From Cronobacter condimenti 1330 (GTDB taxonomy: Bacteria; Pseudomonadota; Gammaproteobacteria; Enterobacterales; Enterobacteriaceae): 64,000 nucleotides of DNA. The notes below the pieces were generated by a model. That model was not told the origin of the DNA, did not search any database, and saw only the letters and a list, made by a program, of their open reading frames with translations. The position numbers and the translations under genes were made by a program. Each line of letters opens with the position of its first letter. The first letter of the stretch is position 1. Positions 1 through 9,194 of this stretch are shown here, piece by piece. The stretch covers positions 3,162,001 to 3,226,000 of the forward strand of contig NZ_CP012264.1 of the NCBI RefSeq assembly GCF_001277255.1. Direction: 5' to 3'.

Positions 1-680
1 CGGTGTGGGGTCTTAGCGGGCCGATGGCGATCCTCGCGCTGGCCCTGTGCGGCGCGCTGCTCGCCACGCTGGTAGTGGCGTTTACCGGCAGCGCGGGCGG
101 CGGTCAGCTTAGCCCGGTGCGCCTGACGCTCGCGGGCGTGGCACTCGCTGCCGTGCTGGAGGGGCTTTCTGGCGGCATTGCGCTGCTAAACCCCATGGTG
201 TATGACCAGCTGCGCTTCTGGCAGGCGGGCTCGCTTGATATCCGCACGTTTATTACGCTGAAAGCGATCGCGCCGGTGGTGGCGGCCGGCGTGGTTATCG
301 CGCTGCTGCTCTGCCGCGCGCTGAATAATTTAAGCATGGGCGCAGACACCGCCACGGCGCTGGGAAGCCGGGTGGCGCGAACACAGCTGCTGGGTCTTAT
401 CGCCATTACGCTGCTGTGCGCCAGCGCGACCGCCGTGGTCGGCCCCATCGCGTTTATCGGGTTGATGATGCCGCATCTGGCGCGCTGGCTGGTGGGCGCA
501 GATCACCGCTGGTCGCTGCCGGTAACGCTGCTTGCTACGCCCTCGCTGTTGCTGCTGGCCGATATCATTGGCCGCCTGATAGTGCCGGGCGAATTGCGGG
601 TATCGGTCGTGAGTGCCTTCATCGGCGCGCCGGCGCTCATTTATCTGGTGCGCCAGCGGCGCGGGGGAGCCTCGCTATGA
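1..680 (+). CDS. fepD: Ferric-enterobactin ABC importer permease FepD (5' end missing)
   Basis: Inner-membrane permease that, with FepG and the ATPase FepC, moves ferric enterobactin from periplasm to cytoplasm. The frame is open from the left edge and codes for the last about 225 residues. The family is about 334 residues long, so roughly one third is outside the window. Several hydrophobic spans are visible, with the stretches SPVRLTLAGVALAAVLEG and ALGSRVARTQ and the FecCD-family segment VGPIAFIGLMMPHLARWLVG, all as I recall them in E. coli FepD. The stop codon overlaps the fepG start (ATGA), which indicates translational coupling. A Fur box would lie outside the window. Confidence 0.95.
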   Translation, partial: VWGLSGPMAILALALCGALLATLVVAFTGSAGGGQLSPVRLTLAGVALAAVLEGLSGGIALLNPMVYDQLRFWQAGSLDIRTFITLKAIAPVVAAGVVIALLLCRALNNLSMGADTATALGSRVARTQLLGLIAITLLCASATAVVGPIAFIGLMMPHLARWLVGADHRWSLPVTLLATPSLLLLADIIGRLIVPGELRVSVVSAFIGAPALIYLVRQRRGGASL

Positions 681-1669
681 AAGCTCTCTCACCCCGTCTG
701 ACGCTCTTCTGCCTTCTCTCGTTAAGCCTGTGCGCCGGGCTTGGCGTCTGGGCGCTGACGCAGGGCGCGGTGACGCTCGGCCCGGCGCAAGTGCTCAGCG
801 CGTTAACCGGCGATGCGCCGCGTAATGTCTCGCTTATCGTGACCGAGTGGCGTTTGCCGCGCGTGGCAATGGCCCTGTTGCTGGGGGCAGCGCTTGGTGT
901 GAGCGGCGCGATTTTTCAGTCGCTGATGCGAAACCCTTTAGGCAGCCCCGACGTCATGGGCTTTAACACCGGCGCCTGGAGCGGCGTACTGGTGGCGATG
1001 GTGTTTGCGGGCCAGCATCAGACAGCCATCGCGTTCTCTGCGATGGCCGGGGGCATGCTGACGGCGTTTGTCGTCTGGCTGCTCGCCTGGCGTAACGGAA
1101 TCGATACGTTCCGTCTGATCATTATCGGCATCGGCGTGCGCGCCATGCTGGTGGCGTTTAACACCTGGCTGTTGCTCCAGGCATCGCTTGAGACGGCGCT
1201 CTCTGCAGGGCTCTGGAACGCCGGGTCGCTCAATGGCATCACCTGGGCGAAAACACTGCCCGCCGCGCCGCTGTTGCTGCTGGCACTTGGCGCGAGCGCG
1301 CTGCTGGTGCGACGGATGCGGCTTTTAGAGATGGGCGATGACACTGCCTGCGCGCTCGGCGTGTCTGTCGAGCGCTCGCGACTCTTGCTGATGCTAACGG
1401 GTGTGATACTGACCGCGGGCGCGACGGCAATGGCAGGCCCCATCTCTTTTATCGCGCTGGTCGCGCCGCATATTGCCCGTCGCGTTAGCGGCACCGCGCG
1501 GTTCGGGTTAACCCAGGCGGCGCTCTGCGGCGCGCTGCTGCTGCTCGCAGCCGACCAGTGTGCGCAATATCTGTTCACGCCTTACCAGTTGCCGGTGGGG
1601 ACTGTTACGGTCTGCCTCGGCGGGATTTATCTCATCGCCTTGTTGATACAGGAGTCACGCAAGAGATGA
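677..1669 (+). CDS. fepG: Ferric-enterobactin ABC importer permease FepG
   Basis: Second membrane subunit of the ferric-enterobactin importer, 330 residues, the usual length. The ATG at 677 overlaps the fepD stop by four bases; the open frame reaches further upstream but only antisense-like sequence lies there. QSLMRNPLGSPDVMGFN (about residues 81-97) and the C-terminal AGPISFIALVAPHIARR are typical FecCD features. Near-identity to E. coli FepG over long blocks (for example RNGIDTFRLIIIGIGVRAM) supports the specific name. It overlaps fepC (ATGA at 1666), so the three genes form one tightly coupled operon. Confidence 0.96.
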   Translation: MKALSPRLTLFCLLSLSLCAGLGVWALTQGAVTLGPAQVLSALTGDAPRNVSLIVTEWRLPRVAMALLLGAALGVSGAIFQSLMRNPLGSPDVMGFNTGAWSGVLVAMVFAGQHQTAIAFSAMAGGMLTAFVVWLLAWRNGIDTFRLIIIGIGVRAMLVAFNTWLLLQASLETALSAGLWNAGSLNGITWAKTLPAAPLLLLALGASALLVRRMRLLEMGDDTACALGVSVERSRLLLMLTGVILTAGATAMAGPISFIALVAPHIARRVSGTARFGLTQAALCGALLLLAADQCAQYLFTPYQLPVGTVTVCLGGIYLIALLIQESRKR

Positions 1670-2457
1670 CCACAACCTCACGTTTAACCGGTGACGCGCT
1701 CACGCTGGGCTATGGCGATTTTCGCGTAGCGGAAGGGCTGAATGTGGCTATTCCGGATGGAAAGTTCACGGCGATTATCGGCCCGAACGGCTGCGGAAAA
1801 TCGACGCTGCTGCGCACGTTAAGCCGTCTGATGAAGCCGCTTGCCGGACAGGTTCATCTGGATGGTGAGGCTATCCAGCGCTTCGCCACGAAAGAAGTCG
1901 CCAAACGCGTCGGGCTGCTTGCGCAAAACGCCAGCGCGCCGGGAGATATTACCGTGCAGGAACTGGTGGCGCGCGGCCGTTACCCGCACCAGCCGTTGTT
2001 TACCCGCTGGCGCGAGGAAGACGAGCGTGCGGTGCAGCGGGCGATGGCCGCCACCGGCGTGACCCCCCTTGCCGATCAAAGCGTCGATACGCTTTCTGGC
2101 GGTCAGCGGCAGCGCGCCTGGATTGCGATGGTGCTGGCGCAGGAGACGTCGATTCTGCTACTCGACGAGCCGACGACCTGGCTTGATATCAGCCATCAGA
2201 TAGATTTGCTGGAGCTTCTGAGCGCGCTTAACCGCGAGCAAGGGTATACCCTCGCCGCCGTGTTGCATGATCTGAATCAGGCGTGCCGTTACGCAAACCA
2301 TCTGATTGCGCTGCGCGACGGCAGGATTATCGCCGAGGGCGCGCCCTCAGCGATTGTAGACGCGTCGCTTATTGAGGCTATCTACGGGTTACGGTGCATG
2401 ATAATTGAGGATCCGGTCGCGGGTACGCCGCTTGTGGTGCCGCTCGGGCGACGATAA
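1666..2457 (+). CDS. fepC: Ferric-enterobactin ABC importer ATPase FepC
   Basis: Cytoplasmic ATPase that powers FepDG. It has 263 residues, with Walker A GPNGCGKST at about 39-47, the ABC signature LSGGQ at 143-147, Walker B ILLLDEP at 163-169 and the switch histidine at about 201 (VLHDLNQ). The ATG at 1666 overlaps the fepG stop. The gene ends the fepDGC operon and is followed by a short spacer with a REP-like hairpin and then the 3' end of maeB on the other strand. In E. coli fepC is followed by fepE and entF, so the downstream context differs here. Confidence 0.95.
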   Translation: MTTTSRLTGDALTLGYGDFRVAEGLNVAIPDGKFTAIIGPNGCGKSTLLRTLSRLMKPLAGQVHLDGEAIQRFATKEVAKRVGLLAQNASAPGDITVQELVARGRYPHQPLFTRWREEDERAVQRAMAATGVTPLADQSVDTLSGGQRQRAWIAMVLAQETSILLLDEPTTWLDISHQIDLLELLSALNREQGYTLAAVLHDLNQACRYANHLIALRDGRIIAEGAPSAIVDASLIEAIYGLRCMIIEDPVAGTPLVVPLGRR

Positions 2458-2530
2458 CGGCCCCCTCACCCGCCCTTTCCCACAAAAGAAAGGGAGAAAA
2501 GCAGGCTGCGTGAGCTGCAAGTCAAAGAGT

Positions 2531-2556
2531 GGCGGGTAAGCGTTGCGCCACCCGCC
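2531..2556. repeat. REP-like palindrome between fepC and maeB
   Basis: An imperfect palindrome with outer arms GGCGGGT and ACCCGCC and core AAGCGTTGCGCC lies between two convergent genes. It has the form of enterobacterial REP units and shares most of its bases with the element at 25537-25563. It may act as a transcript-end stabiliser or bidirectional terminator; there is no U tract. Confidence 0.55.
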
Positions 2557-2581
2557 CTCGGCATAACCTCAATACTCATGC

Positions 2582-4861
2582 TTACAACGGGTTGGTTTGC
2601 GCCTCCACGACCGCAAGCGCCACCATATTGACGATACGGCGCACGGACGCGATGGGCGTCAGTACATGCACGGGTTTCGCCACCCCCATCAACACCGGCC
2701 CGACGGTAACGCCCTCGGAGCTTGAAACGCGCAGCAGGTTATAACTGATCCGCGCCGCCTCGACGTTCGGCATTATCAGAACATTGGCGGAGCCTTTAAG
2801 CGGGCTGTCCGGCATTCGATCGTTACGAATACTCTCCACCAGCGCCGCGTCGCCGTGCATTTCGCCATCGATCATCAACTCCGGCACACGCTCGCGCACA
2901 AGCTGTAACGTCTCGCGCATTTTGCTGGCGGCAGGCGAATCCGATGAACCAAAGTGCGAGTGCGATAACAGCGCCACTTTCGGCTCGATCCCGAAACGAC
3001 GCACCGTTTCCGCCGCCATCACGGTGATTTCCGCAAGCTGTTCCGGCGTTGGATCGTCGTTGACATAGGTATCGGCAATAAAGGTGTTGCCGCTTGGCAG
3101 CAGCAGCGCATTCATCGCCCCGGCGGCTTTCACGCCGTCGCGGTAGCCGAAAATTTGCTGAACGACGCTAAAATGCTCGTGATAATCGCCAATCGTGCCG
3201 CAAATCATCGCGTCCACTTCACCACGATGCACCATGATGGCCCCAATCACCGTGCTGTTGCCGATAACGGCACGCTGCGCCTGCTCCTGCGTGACGCCGC
3301 GGCGTTTCATGATGCTGTAGTACTCGTTCCAGTACTCTTTATAACGCGGGTCCGATTCGTTATTCACGATCTCGAAATCTTTCCCGGCTTCCATTTGCAG
3401 GCCGAGCTTTTTCAGGCGCATTTCAATAACGCCCGGACGGCCAATGAGCACCGGCTTCGCCAGCCCAAGCGTAATCAGCTCCTGAGTGGCGTGCAGCACG
3501 CGCGGCTCTTCGCCTTCGGTCAGCACCACGCGCTTCGGATCCTTACGCGCCTGGTTAAACACAGGCTTCATAAAGAGGTTGGTTTTGTAGACAAATTCGG
3601 TGAGTTTGTCTTTATAAGCGTCGAAATCTTCAATGGGGCGCGTCGCCACGCCGGACTCCATCGCCGCTTTCGCCACCGCTGGCGCGATAGTCACGATAAG
3701 GCGCGGGTCGAACGGTTTCGGAATGATGTAATCGGGGCCGAACGACAGCTCCTGATCTTCATACGCCGACGCCACCACTTCGCTCTGCTCGGCGTGCGCG
3801 AGCTGCGCGATGGCATGCACCGCCGCGAGTTTCATCTCTTCGTTAATGGCAGTCGCCCCGACATCCAGCGCGCCACGGAAGATGAACGGGAAGCACAGCA
3901 CGTTGTTCACCTGGTTTGGGAAGTCCGAACGGCCCGTACAGATGATGGCGTCCGGTCGCACAGCTTTGGCGAGCGGCGGCATGATTTCCGGCTCCGGGTT
4001 GGCGAGTGCCAGAATAAGCGGCGAATCGGCCATTAGCTTGACCATCTCCTGGGTCAGCACTTTCGGGCCGGAACAGCCAAGGAAAATATCAGCGCCTTCA
4101 ATCACCTCGCCAAGCGTACGCTTGCCGTTATCATCAATGGCGTAGGCGGCTTTGGTTTCCGCCATGTTCTCTTCACGACCTTTGTAGATAACGCCTTTAG
4201 AGTCGCACACCACGATGTTGCGCTTCTGCATGCCGAGCGCCACCAGCAGGTTCATACAGGCGATGGCGGAGGCGCCCGCGCCGGAAACCACCAGCCGCAC
4301 GTCGGAAATATTCTTCTGCACGACGCGCAGGCCGTTCAGCACCGCGGCGGTACAAATAATGGCAGTGCCGTGCTGATCGTCATGGAACACCGGAATGTTC
4401 ATGCGCTCGCGTAATTTTTTCTCAATATAAAAACATTCCGGCGCTTTGATATCTTCCAGGTTGATGCCGCCGAAAGTCGGCTCCAGCGCCGCGACGACAT
4501 CAACCACTTTGTCCGGGTCATGCTCATCGATTTCGATATCAAACACATCAATGCCCGCGAATTTCTTAAACAGCACGCCCTTGCCTTCCATCACGGGCTT
4601 ACCGGCCAGCGCGCCAATGTTGCCAAGGCCCAGCACCGCGGTGCCGTTAGAGATAACCGCCACCAGGTTGCCGCGTGCGGTGTATTTATAGGCCGCCAGC
4701 GGGTCGGCGGCTATCTCCAGACACGGCGCAGCCACGCCTGGCGAGTAGGCAAGCGCCAGATCGCGCTGTGTCGCCAGCGGTTTTGTCGGGGAAACCTGAA
4801 TTTTGCCCGGGACCGGAAACTCATGAAAATCGAGCGCGCTTTGTTTTAGTTGTTCATCCAT
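2582..4861 (-). CDS. maeB: NADP-dependent malic enzyme (malate dehydrogenase, oxaloacetate-decarboxylating)
   Basis: Cytosolic enzyme converting malate to pyruvate, CO2 and NADPH. With 759 residues it equals the E. coli length when started at the ATG at 4861 (MDEQLKQS); the frame extends 15 codons upstream without family similarity. The N-terminal malic enzyme domain holds the catalytic tyrosine in ALAYSPGVA (about residue 39), lysine about 94 and the nucleotide-binding VVSGAGASAIAC. The C-terminal third (from about 430) is a phosphotransacetylase-like domain, known in the family to be regulatory. It is divergent from talA-tktB, as in E. coli, but its 3' neighbour is fepC instead of eutS. Confidence 0.97.
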   Translation of the reverse strand: MDEQLKQSALDFHEFPVPGKIQVSPTKPLATQRDLALAYSPGVAAPCLEIAADPLAAYKYTARGNLVAVISNGTAVLGLGNIGALAGKPVMEGKGVLFKKFAGIDVFDIEIDEHDPDKVVDVVAALEPTFGGINLEDIKAPECFYIEKKLRERMNIPVFHDDQHGTAIICTAAVLNGLRVVQKNISDVRLVVSGAGASAIACMNLLVALGMQKRNIVVCDSKGVIYKGREENMAETKAAYAIDDNGKRTLGEVIEGADIFLGCSGPKVLTQEMVKLMADSPLILALANPEPEIMPPLAKAVRPDAIICTGRSDFPNQVNNVLCFPFIFRGALDVGATAINEEMKLAAVHAIAQLAHAEQSEVVASAYEDQELSFGPDYIIPKPFDPRLIVTIAPAVAKAAMESGVATRPIEDFDAYKDKLTEFVYKTNLFMKPVFNQARKDPKRVVLTEGEEPRVLHATQELITLGLAKPVLIGRPGVIEMRLKKLGLQMEAGKDFEIVNNESDPRYKEYWNEYYSIMKRRGVTQEQAQRAVIGNSTVIGAIMVHRGEVDAMICGTIGDYHEHFSVVQQIFGYRDGVKAAGAMNALLLPSGNTFIADTYVNDDPTPEQLAEITVMAAETVRRFGIEPKVALLSHSHFGSSDSPAASKMRETLQLVRERVPELMIDGEMHGDAALVESIRNDRMPDSPLKGSANVLIMPNVEAARISYNLLRVSSSEGVTVGPVLMGVAKPVHVLTPIASVRRIVNMVALAVVEAQTNPL

Positions 4862-5140
4862 TGTGCTGATCCTTTTTCTTTTTGCAGGGTACGAAGCGGG
4901 TTGCATGCACGCTTCACCGGGCCGTCAGTATCGCCCTTAAGAGGCTGGCAAACTTTGAAGACTGCCAAACTCTGCGTCATGCAACCCCTTGATGTTATCA
5001 ATTTATAGCAGCGATGTTGCCTGTTCGGGAAAGCATTGCTATGTGCGTCTGCTATGCTTTTTTGTTATGTCCCTGATGAGATCCCGGCGGGCGACATTGA
5101 CAGCGCCCCATAAAATCTTTGCTTTTCAAGGAGTAGCAAA

Positions 5141-6091
5141 ATGAACCAACTCGATGGCATTAAGCAGTTCACTACCGTTGTCGCCGACAGCGGCGATATT
5201 GAATCCATTCGTAGCTATCAGCCTGAAGACGCCACGACAAACCCCTCGCTGTTGCTAAAGGCGGCAAGCCTTGAGCACTACCAGCACCTGTTTGAGGATG
5301 CGCTGGAATACGGCAAAAAACGCGGCAGTACGCAGAAAGAGAAAGTCGCTGAAGCGAGTGACAAACTGGCGGTCAATGTGGGTGCGGAAATTCTGAAAAG
5401 CGTGCCGGGACGCGTTTCTACCGAGGTCGATGCGCGGTTGTCGTTCGACAAAGAGAAAAGCATCGCCAAGGCGCATCGTCTGGTTGAGCTTTATCAGGAT
5501 CAGGGGATCGATAAATCACGCATTCTTATCAAGCTCGCCTCGACCTGGGAAGGCATTCGCGCCGCCGAAGAGCTGGAAAAGGCGGGGATCCACTGCAACC
5601 TGACGCTGCTCTTCTCGTTTGCGCAGGCGCGTGCCTGCGCTGAAGCGGGTGTCTATCTTATCTCCCCGTTCGTGGGCCGTATTTATGACTGGTACAACAC
5701 CCGCAAACCGATGGATCCGTATGTTGTTGATGAAGATCCGGGCGTGAAGTCAGTACGTAACATCTACGACTACTACAAGCAGCACAACTACCAGACCATC
5801 GTGATGGGCGCGAGCTTCCGCCGCACCGAGCAGATCCTGGCGCTCGCCGGCTGTGACCGTCTGACTATCTCCCCTAACCTGCTCAAAGAACTTCAGGAAA
5901 GCGACGCGCCGGTTGACCGTAAGCTTATCCCGGCCTCGCAGGGCTTTAGCCGCCCGGCACCGATGACTGAAGCGGAATTCCGCTGGGAACATAATCAGGA
6001 CCCGATGGCGGTCGAAAAACTGGCTGAAGGCATTCGCCAGTTTGCGGTCGACCAGCGTTCACTTGAAGATCTGCTTGCCGCCAAACTTTAA
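5141..6091 (+). CDS. talA: Transaldolase A
   Basis: Pentose-phosphate enzyme transferring dihydroxyacetone units between sedoheptulose-7-phosphate and glyceraldehyde-3-phosphate. It has 316 residues, the E. coli length. The Schiff-base lysine lies in ILIKLASTWEG (about residue 131), with Asp17 and the TTNPS motif at 33-36. An AAGGAG ribosome site precedes the ATG. tktB follows after 20 bases, forming the talA-tktB operon, the minor isozyme pair. In E. coli this pair is RpoS-dependent; I could not define the promoter with confidence in the 279-base divergent spacer shared with maeB. Confidence 0.97.
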   Translation: MNQLDGIKQFTTVVADSGDIESIRSYQPEDATTNPSLLLKAASLEHYQHLFEDALEYGKKRGSTQKEKVAEASDKLAVNVGAEILKSVPGRVSTEVDARLSFDKEKSIAKAHRLVELYQDQGIDKSRILIKLASTWEGIRAAEELEKAGIHCNLTLLFSFAQARACAEAGVYLISPFVGRIYDWYNTRKPMDPYVVDEDPGVKSVRNIYDYYKQHNYQTIVMGASFRRTEQILALAGCDRLTISPNLLKELQESDAPVDRKLIPASQGFSRPAPMTEAEFRWEHNQDPMAVEKLAEGIRQFAVDQRSLEDLLAAKL

Positions 6092-6111
6092 CTTTTGCCA
6101 TGGAGAGAAAT

Positions 6112-8106
6112 ATGTCTCATCAGCTTTTAGCCAACGCCATCCGCGCGCTTAGCATGGATGCGGTACAAAAGGCCAAATCCGGCCACCCCGGCGCCCCGAT
6201 GGGCATGGCCGATATCGCCGAAGTGCTGTGGAACGGTTTTCTCAAGCACAATCCGACGAACCCGACCTGGTATGACCGCGACCGCTTTATTCTTTCCAAC
6301 GGTCACGCCTCAATGCTGCTCTATAGCCTGCTGCATCTCTCAGGCTATGACCTGCCGATGGAAGAGCTGAAAAACTTCCGTCAGCTGCACTCAAAAACGC
6401 CGGGCCATCCGGAAATCGGCTATACGCCGGGCGTCGAAACCACGACCGGGCCACTCGGTCAGGGCCTCGCGAATGCAGTCGGCCTGGCTATCGCCGAGAA
6501 AACCCTGGCGGCGCAGTTCAACCGCCCTGGCCACGAGATTGTCGACCACAACACCTACGTGTTTATGGGCGATGGCTGCCTGATGGAAGGGATTTCTCAC
6601 GAAGTTTGCTCGCTTGCGGGCACGTTGGGTCTTGGCAAGCTGATTGGTTTTTACGATCACAACGGCATCTCGATTGATGGCGAAACCGAAGGCTGGTTTA
6701 CCGACGACACTGCTAAACGTTTCGAAGCCTATCACTGGCACGTGGTGCATGAAATTGACGGCCACGATCCAGAGGCCATTAAGCGCGCTATCGAAGAAGC
6801 GAAACAGGTGACCGATAAGCCGTCGCTGATTATCTGTCGCACCGTTATCGGTTTTGGCTCGCCGAACAAAGCGGGCAAAGAGGAATCACACGGCGCGGCG
6901 CTCGGTGAAGAAGAAGTGGCGCTGACCCGCAAACAGCTGGGCTGGAACTATCCTGCGTTTGAGATTCCGGACGAGGTTTATAAAGGCTGGGATGCGAAAG
7001 AAAAAGGCCAGCAGGCGGAAGCGAGCTGGAACGAGAAATTCGCCGCCTACCAGCAGGCGCACCCGGAACTGGCAGCGGAATTCAACCGTCGTATGGGCGG
7101 CGAAATGCCGGAAAACTGGCAGCAGTCCACTCAGCAGTACATTGAAAAACTGCAGGCGGAGCCCGCGAAAATCGCCTCCCGTAAGGCGTCCCAGAATGCA
7201 CTTAACGTCTATGGCCCGATGTTGCCGGAACTGCTCGGCGGCTCAGCGGATCTCGCGCCCAGCAACCTGACTATCTGGTCTGGTTCGACGTCGCTAAAAG
7301 AGGACGCGGCGGGTAACTATATTCACTACGGCGTGCGTGAATTCGGTATGACCGCTATCGCAAACGGCATCGCCCACCACGGCGGGTTTGTGCCCTACAC
7401 CGCGACCTTCCTGATGTTTGTCGAATATGCCCGTAACGCGGCGCGTATGGCAGCGCTCATGAAGGCGCGTCAGATAATGGTCTACACCCATGACTCTATC
7501 GGTCTTGGGGAAGATGGTCCGACGCACCAGGCGGTTGAACAGCTCGCGAGCCTGCGCCTGACGCCGAATTTCAGCACCTGGCGCCCGTGTGACCAGGTAG
7601 AGACCGCAGTCGCCTGGAAAGCCGCTATCGAGCGTCACAACGGCCCGACGGCGCTGATCCTGTCTCGCCAGAATCTGGCGCAGATCGAACGCACGCCGCA
7701 GCAGCTTAACGATGTGGCGCGTGGCGGTTATATCCTGAAAGACGCAGGCGGCAAACCGGATCTTATCCTGATTGCCACTGGCTCAGAGGTGGAAATTGCC
7801 GTCCAGGCGGCTGAAAAACTGCGCGGCGACGGCGTGGCGGTGCGCGTGGTGTCGCTGCCTTCAACAGATGTGTTTGACGCGCAGGATGAGGCGTACCGTG
7901 AATCGGTGCTGCCGTCTGACGTCAGCGCCCGCGTGGCGGTGGAAGCGGGTATCGCCGACTACTGGTACAAATACGTCGGACTGAAAGGCGCTATCGTCGG
8001 GATGACCGGTTATGGCGAATCTGCACCAGCGGAAAAACTCTTCCCGTACTTCGGCTTTACGGTCGAAAACGTGGTCGAGAAAGCCCGCAAGGTACTTGGC
8101 AAATAA
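6112..8106 (+). CDS. tktB: Transketolase 2
   Basis: Thiamine-diphosphate enzyme moving two-carbon units in the pentose-phosphate pathway; 664 residues. The ATG at 6112 follows a GGAGAGAAAT ribosome site; an in-frame ATG four codons upstream (6100) has no such site. SGHPGAPMG (about 23-31), the ThDP motif starting GDG at about 153, and the catalytic glutamate in REFGMTAIANG (about 411) are present. Over its length it is closer to E. coli TktB than to TktA as I recall them. It is second in the talA operon and is followed by a strong terminator. Confidence 0.95.
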   Translation: MSHQLLANAIRALSMDAVQKAKSGHPGAPMGMADIAEVLWNGFLKHNPTNPTWYDRDRFILSNGHASMLLYSLLHLSGYDLPMEELKNFRQLHSKTPGHPEIGYTPGVETTTGPLGQGLANAVGLAIAEKTLAAQFNRPGHEIVDHNTYVFMGDGCLMEGISHEVCSLAGTLGLGKLIGFYDHNGISIDGETEGWFTDDTAKRFEAYHWHVVHEIDGHDPEAIKRAIEEAKQVTDKPSLIICRTVIGFGSPNKAGKEESHGAALGEEEVALTRKQLGWNYPAFEIPDEVYKGWDAKEKGQQAEASWNEKFAAYQQAHPELAAEFNRRMGGEMPENWQQSTQQYIEKLQAEPAKIASRKASQNALNVYGPMLPELLGGSADLAPSNLTIWSGSTSLKEDAAGNYIHYGVREFGMTAIANGIAHHGGFVPYTATFLMFVEYARNAARMAALMKARQIMVYTHDSIGLGEDGPTHQAVEQLASLRLTPNFSTWRPCDQVETAVAWKAAIERHNGPTALILSRQNLAQIERTPQQLNDVARGGYILKDAGGKPDLILIATGSEVEIAVQAAEKLRGDGVAVRVVSLPSTDVFDAQDEAYRESVLPSDVSARVAVEAGIADYWYKYVGLKGAIVGMTGYGESAPAEKLFPYFGFTVENVVEKARKVLGK

Positions 8107-8112
8107 GCCTGT

Positions 8113-8146
8113 AAAAAAGCCAGCCCCAGGGGGCTGGCTTTTTACT
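8113..8146 (+). terminator. Rho-independent terminator of talA-tktB
   Basis: A GC-rich stem (AAGCCAGCCCC paired with GGGGCTGGCTT, small loop) is flanked by an A run before and a T run after. It lies directly after the tktB stop and could serve both strands because the next gene is convergent. Confidence 0.9.
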
Positions 8147-8174
8147 TTCCAACTGACTTTCCGGCGTACGCGTC

Positions 8175-9119
8175 TTACTTCAGCACCTTGAGCGTCTCGG
8201 TGCTTTTGTTTATCACAATATCTTCTGTTTTCTCATCCCACTGCGCCTGCGCGACAACCACCTGTCCCGGATGCTGCGGATCGCGCGCGACCAGCGCTTT
8301 GCCATCCACATCTTCCTGCACATTTAAATTCATCGAAAACGACGGAATGGCTTTGACCCACTGCTGCTGCTGGATGTCGTAAAGATACGTGGCGCGCCAG
8401 GCGCTGGTCCACCAGTCCGGGTAGATAAGCACGCGATCACGCCCGCTGTCATCAAGCCCCGAAAGCGTCTCTACGCTTGCGCTGATACAGGAGGCGATCG
8501 ATGCCGGTTTCACGGTCGGATCGCTGTTCCAGAGCTGACAGTCGCAGTCACCGCTCACATCGCACGCACCGTTCGTTTTTGGATCATGCGCCGTCAGCCA
8601 GACATAGCTTTTCGCCGTGCCGTTGAAACGCCCGCCCGCCAGGCGGTAATCGCGCGTTTTCTGTTGGTTGGCTTCGGTTATCCAGTCAGTTTCTTCGCTG
8701 ATACGCCAGCCAGAAGCCGCCTTTGTTAAGGTGAGTTGCGCCGGATAGTTGCGCTGCGTCTGCGGCTCAAGCCCCGCCTGTTTCACGAACGTAGCCTGTA
8801 GCGCGAGCGGCTGTCCTTCCTGCTCCGTGAGCGTCACATTGCTGACGATAGTTTGCGTGTAGTGGGCATGTTTTTGTAAGAACGCGATGTTTTCTGCAAT
8901 CGCTGCATCGCGGGCAAGCGGTTTGCCGTACCAGCGGACCTGGTCGCCATAGAGCGGCGCGCCTGTCGTGGCCTGCGGATGGTTTTTAAAGTCGTTCCAG
9001 CGTGCAACAAGCGCAGTGGCGTCGCGCTCGTCCTGCGCTGTCAGCGCGGCGCTGGCGGTGAGCGTCATGCCTGCAAAAGCCAGACCGAGCACCGCGCGCA
9101 GTCCCTGTGTAAATGCCAT
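8175..9119 (-). CDS. Exported protein of unknown function, possible NTF2-like N-terminal domain
   Basis: I do not recognise this gene. The ATG at 9119 has an AGGAAATTT ribosome site and gives about 314 residues with a signal peptide (FTQGLRAVLGLAFAGMTLTASAA, cleavage about residue 25), so it is probably periplasmic. Residues about 30-155 have the alternating pattern of NTF2/SnoaL-like folds, ending in W-R-I-S-E-E-T-D-W. A cysteine-rich stretch CDVSGDCDC and one more cysteine follow, then a region with WTSAWRATYLYD. It lies about 75 bases downstream of ypfG on the same strand, so the two are probably co-transcribed. E. coli K-12 has no counterpart here as far as I recall. Confidence 0.7.
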   Translation of the reverse strand: MAFTQGLRAVLGLAFAGMTLTASAALTAQDERDATALVARWNDFKNHPQATTGAPLYGDQVRWYGKPLARDAAIAENIAFLQKHAHYTQTIVSNVTLTEQEGQPLALQATFVKQAGLEPQTQRNYPAQLTLTKAASGWRISEETDWITEANQQKTRDYRLAGGRFNGTAKSYVWLTAHDPKTNGACDVSGDCDCQLWNSDPTVKPASIASCISASVETLSGLDDSGRDRVLIYPDWWTSAWRATYLYDIQQQQWVKAIPSFSMNLNVQEDVDGKALVARDPQHPGQVVVAQAQWDEKTEDIVINKSTETLKVLK

Positions 9120-9194
9120 AAATTTCCTGCCGTTCTGTTTGATTATGATAAGCCACAGGAATATACGCAAAAACAGGCCGCGCCAGAAGCAGGA

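Noticed and set aside
3155..4036. A 293-codon open frame antisense to maeB
   Set aside because: Histidine/arginine-rich mirror frame of a conserved gene with no independent signals.
4913..4929. Possible CreB tag (TTCAC-N6-TTCAC) upstream of talA
   Set aside because: Only the first half matches (TTCAC-CGGGCC-GTCAG), and the spacing to talA is long; too weak to annotate.
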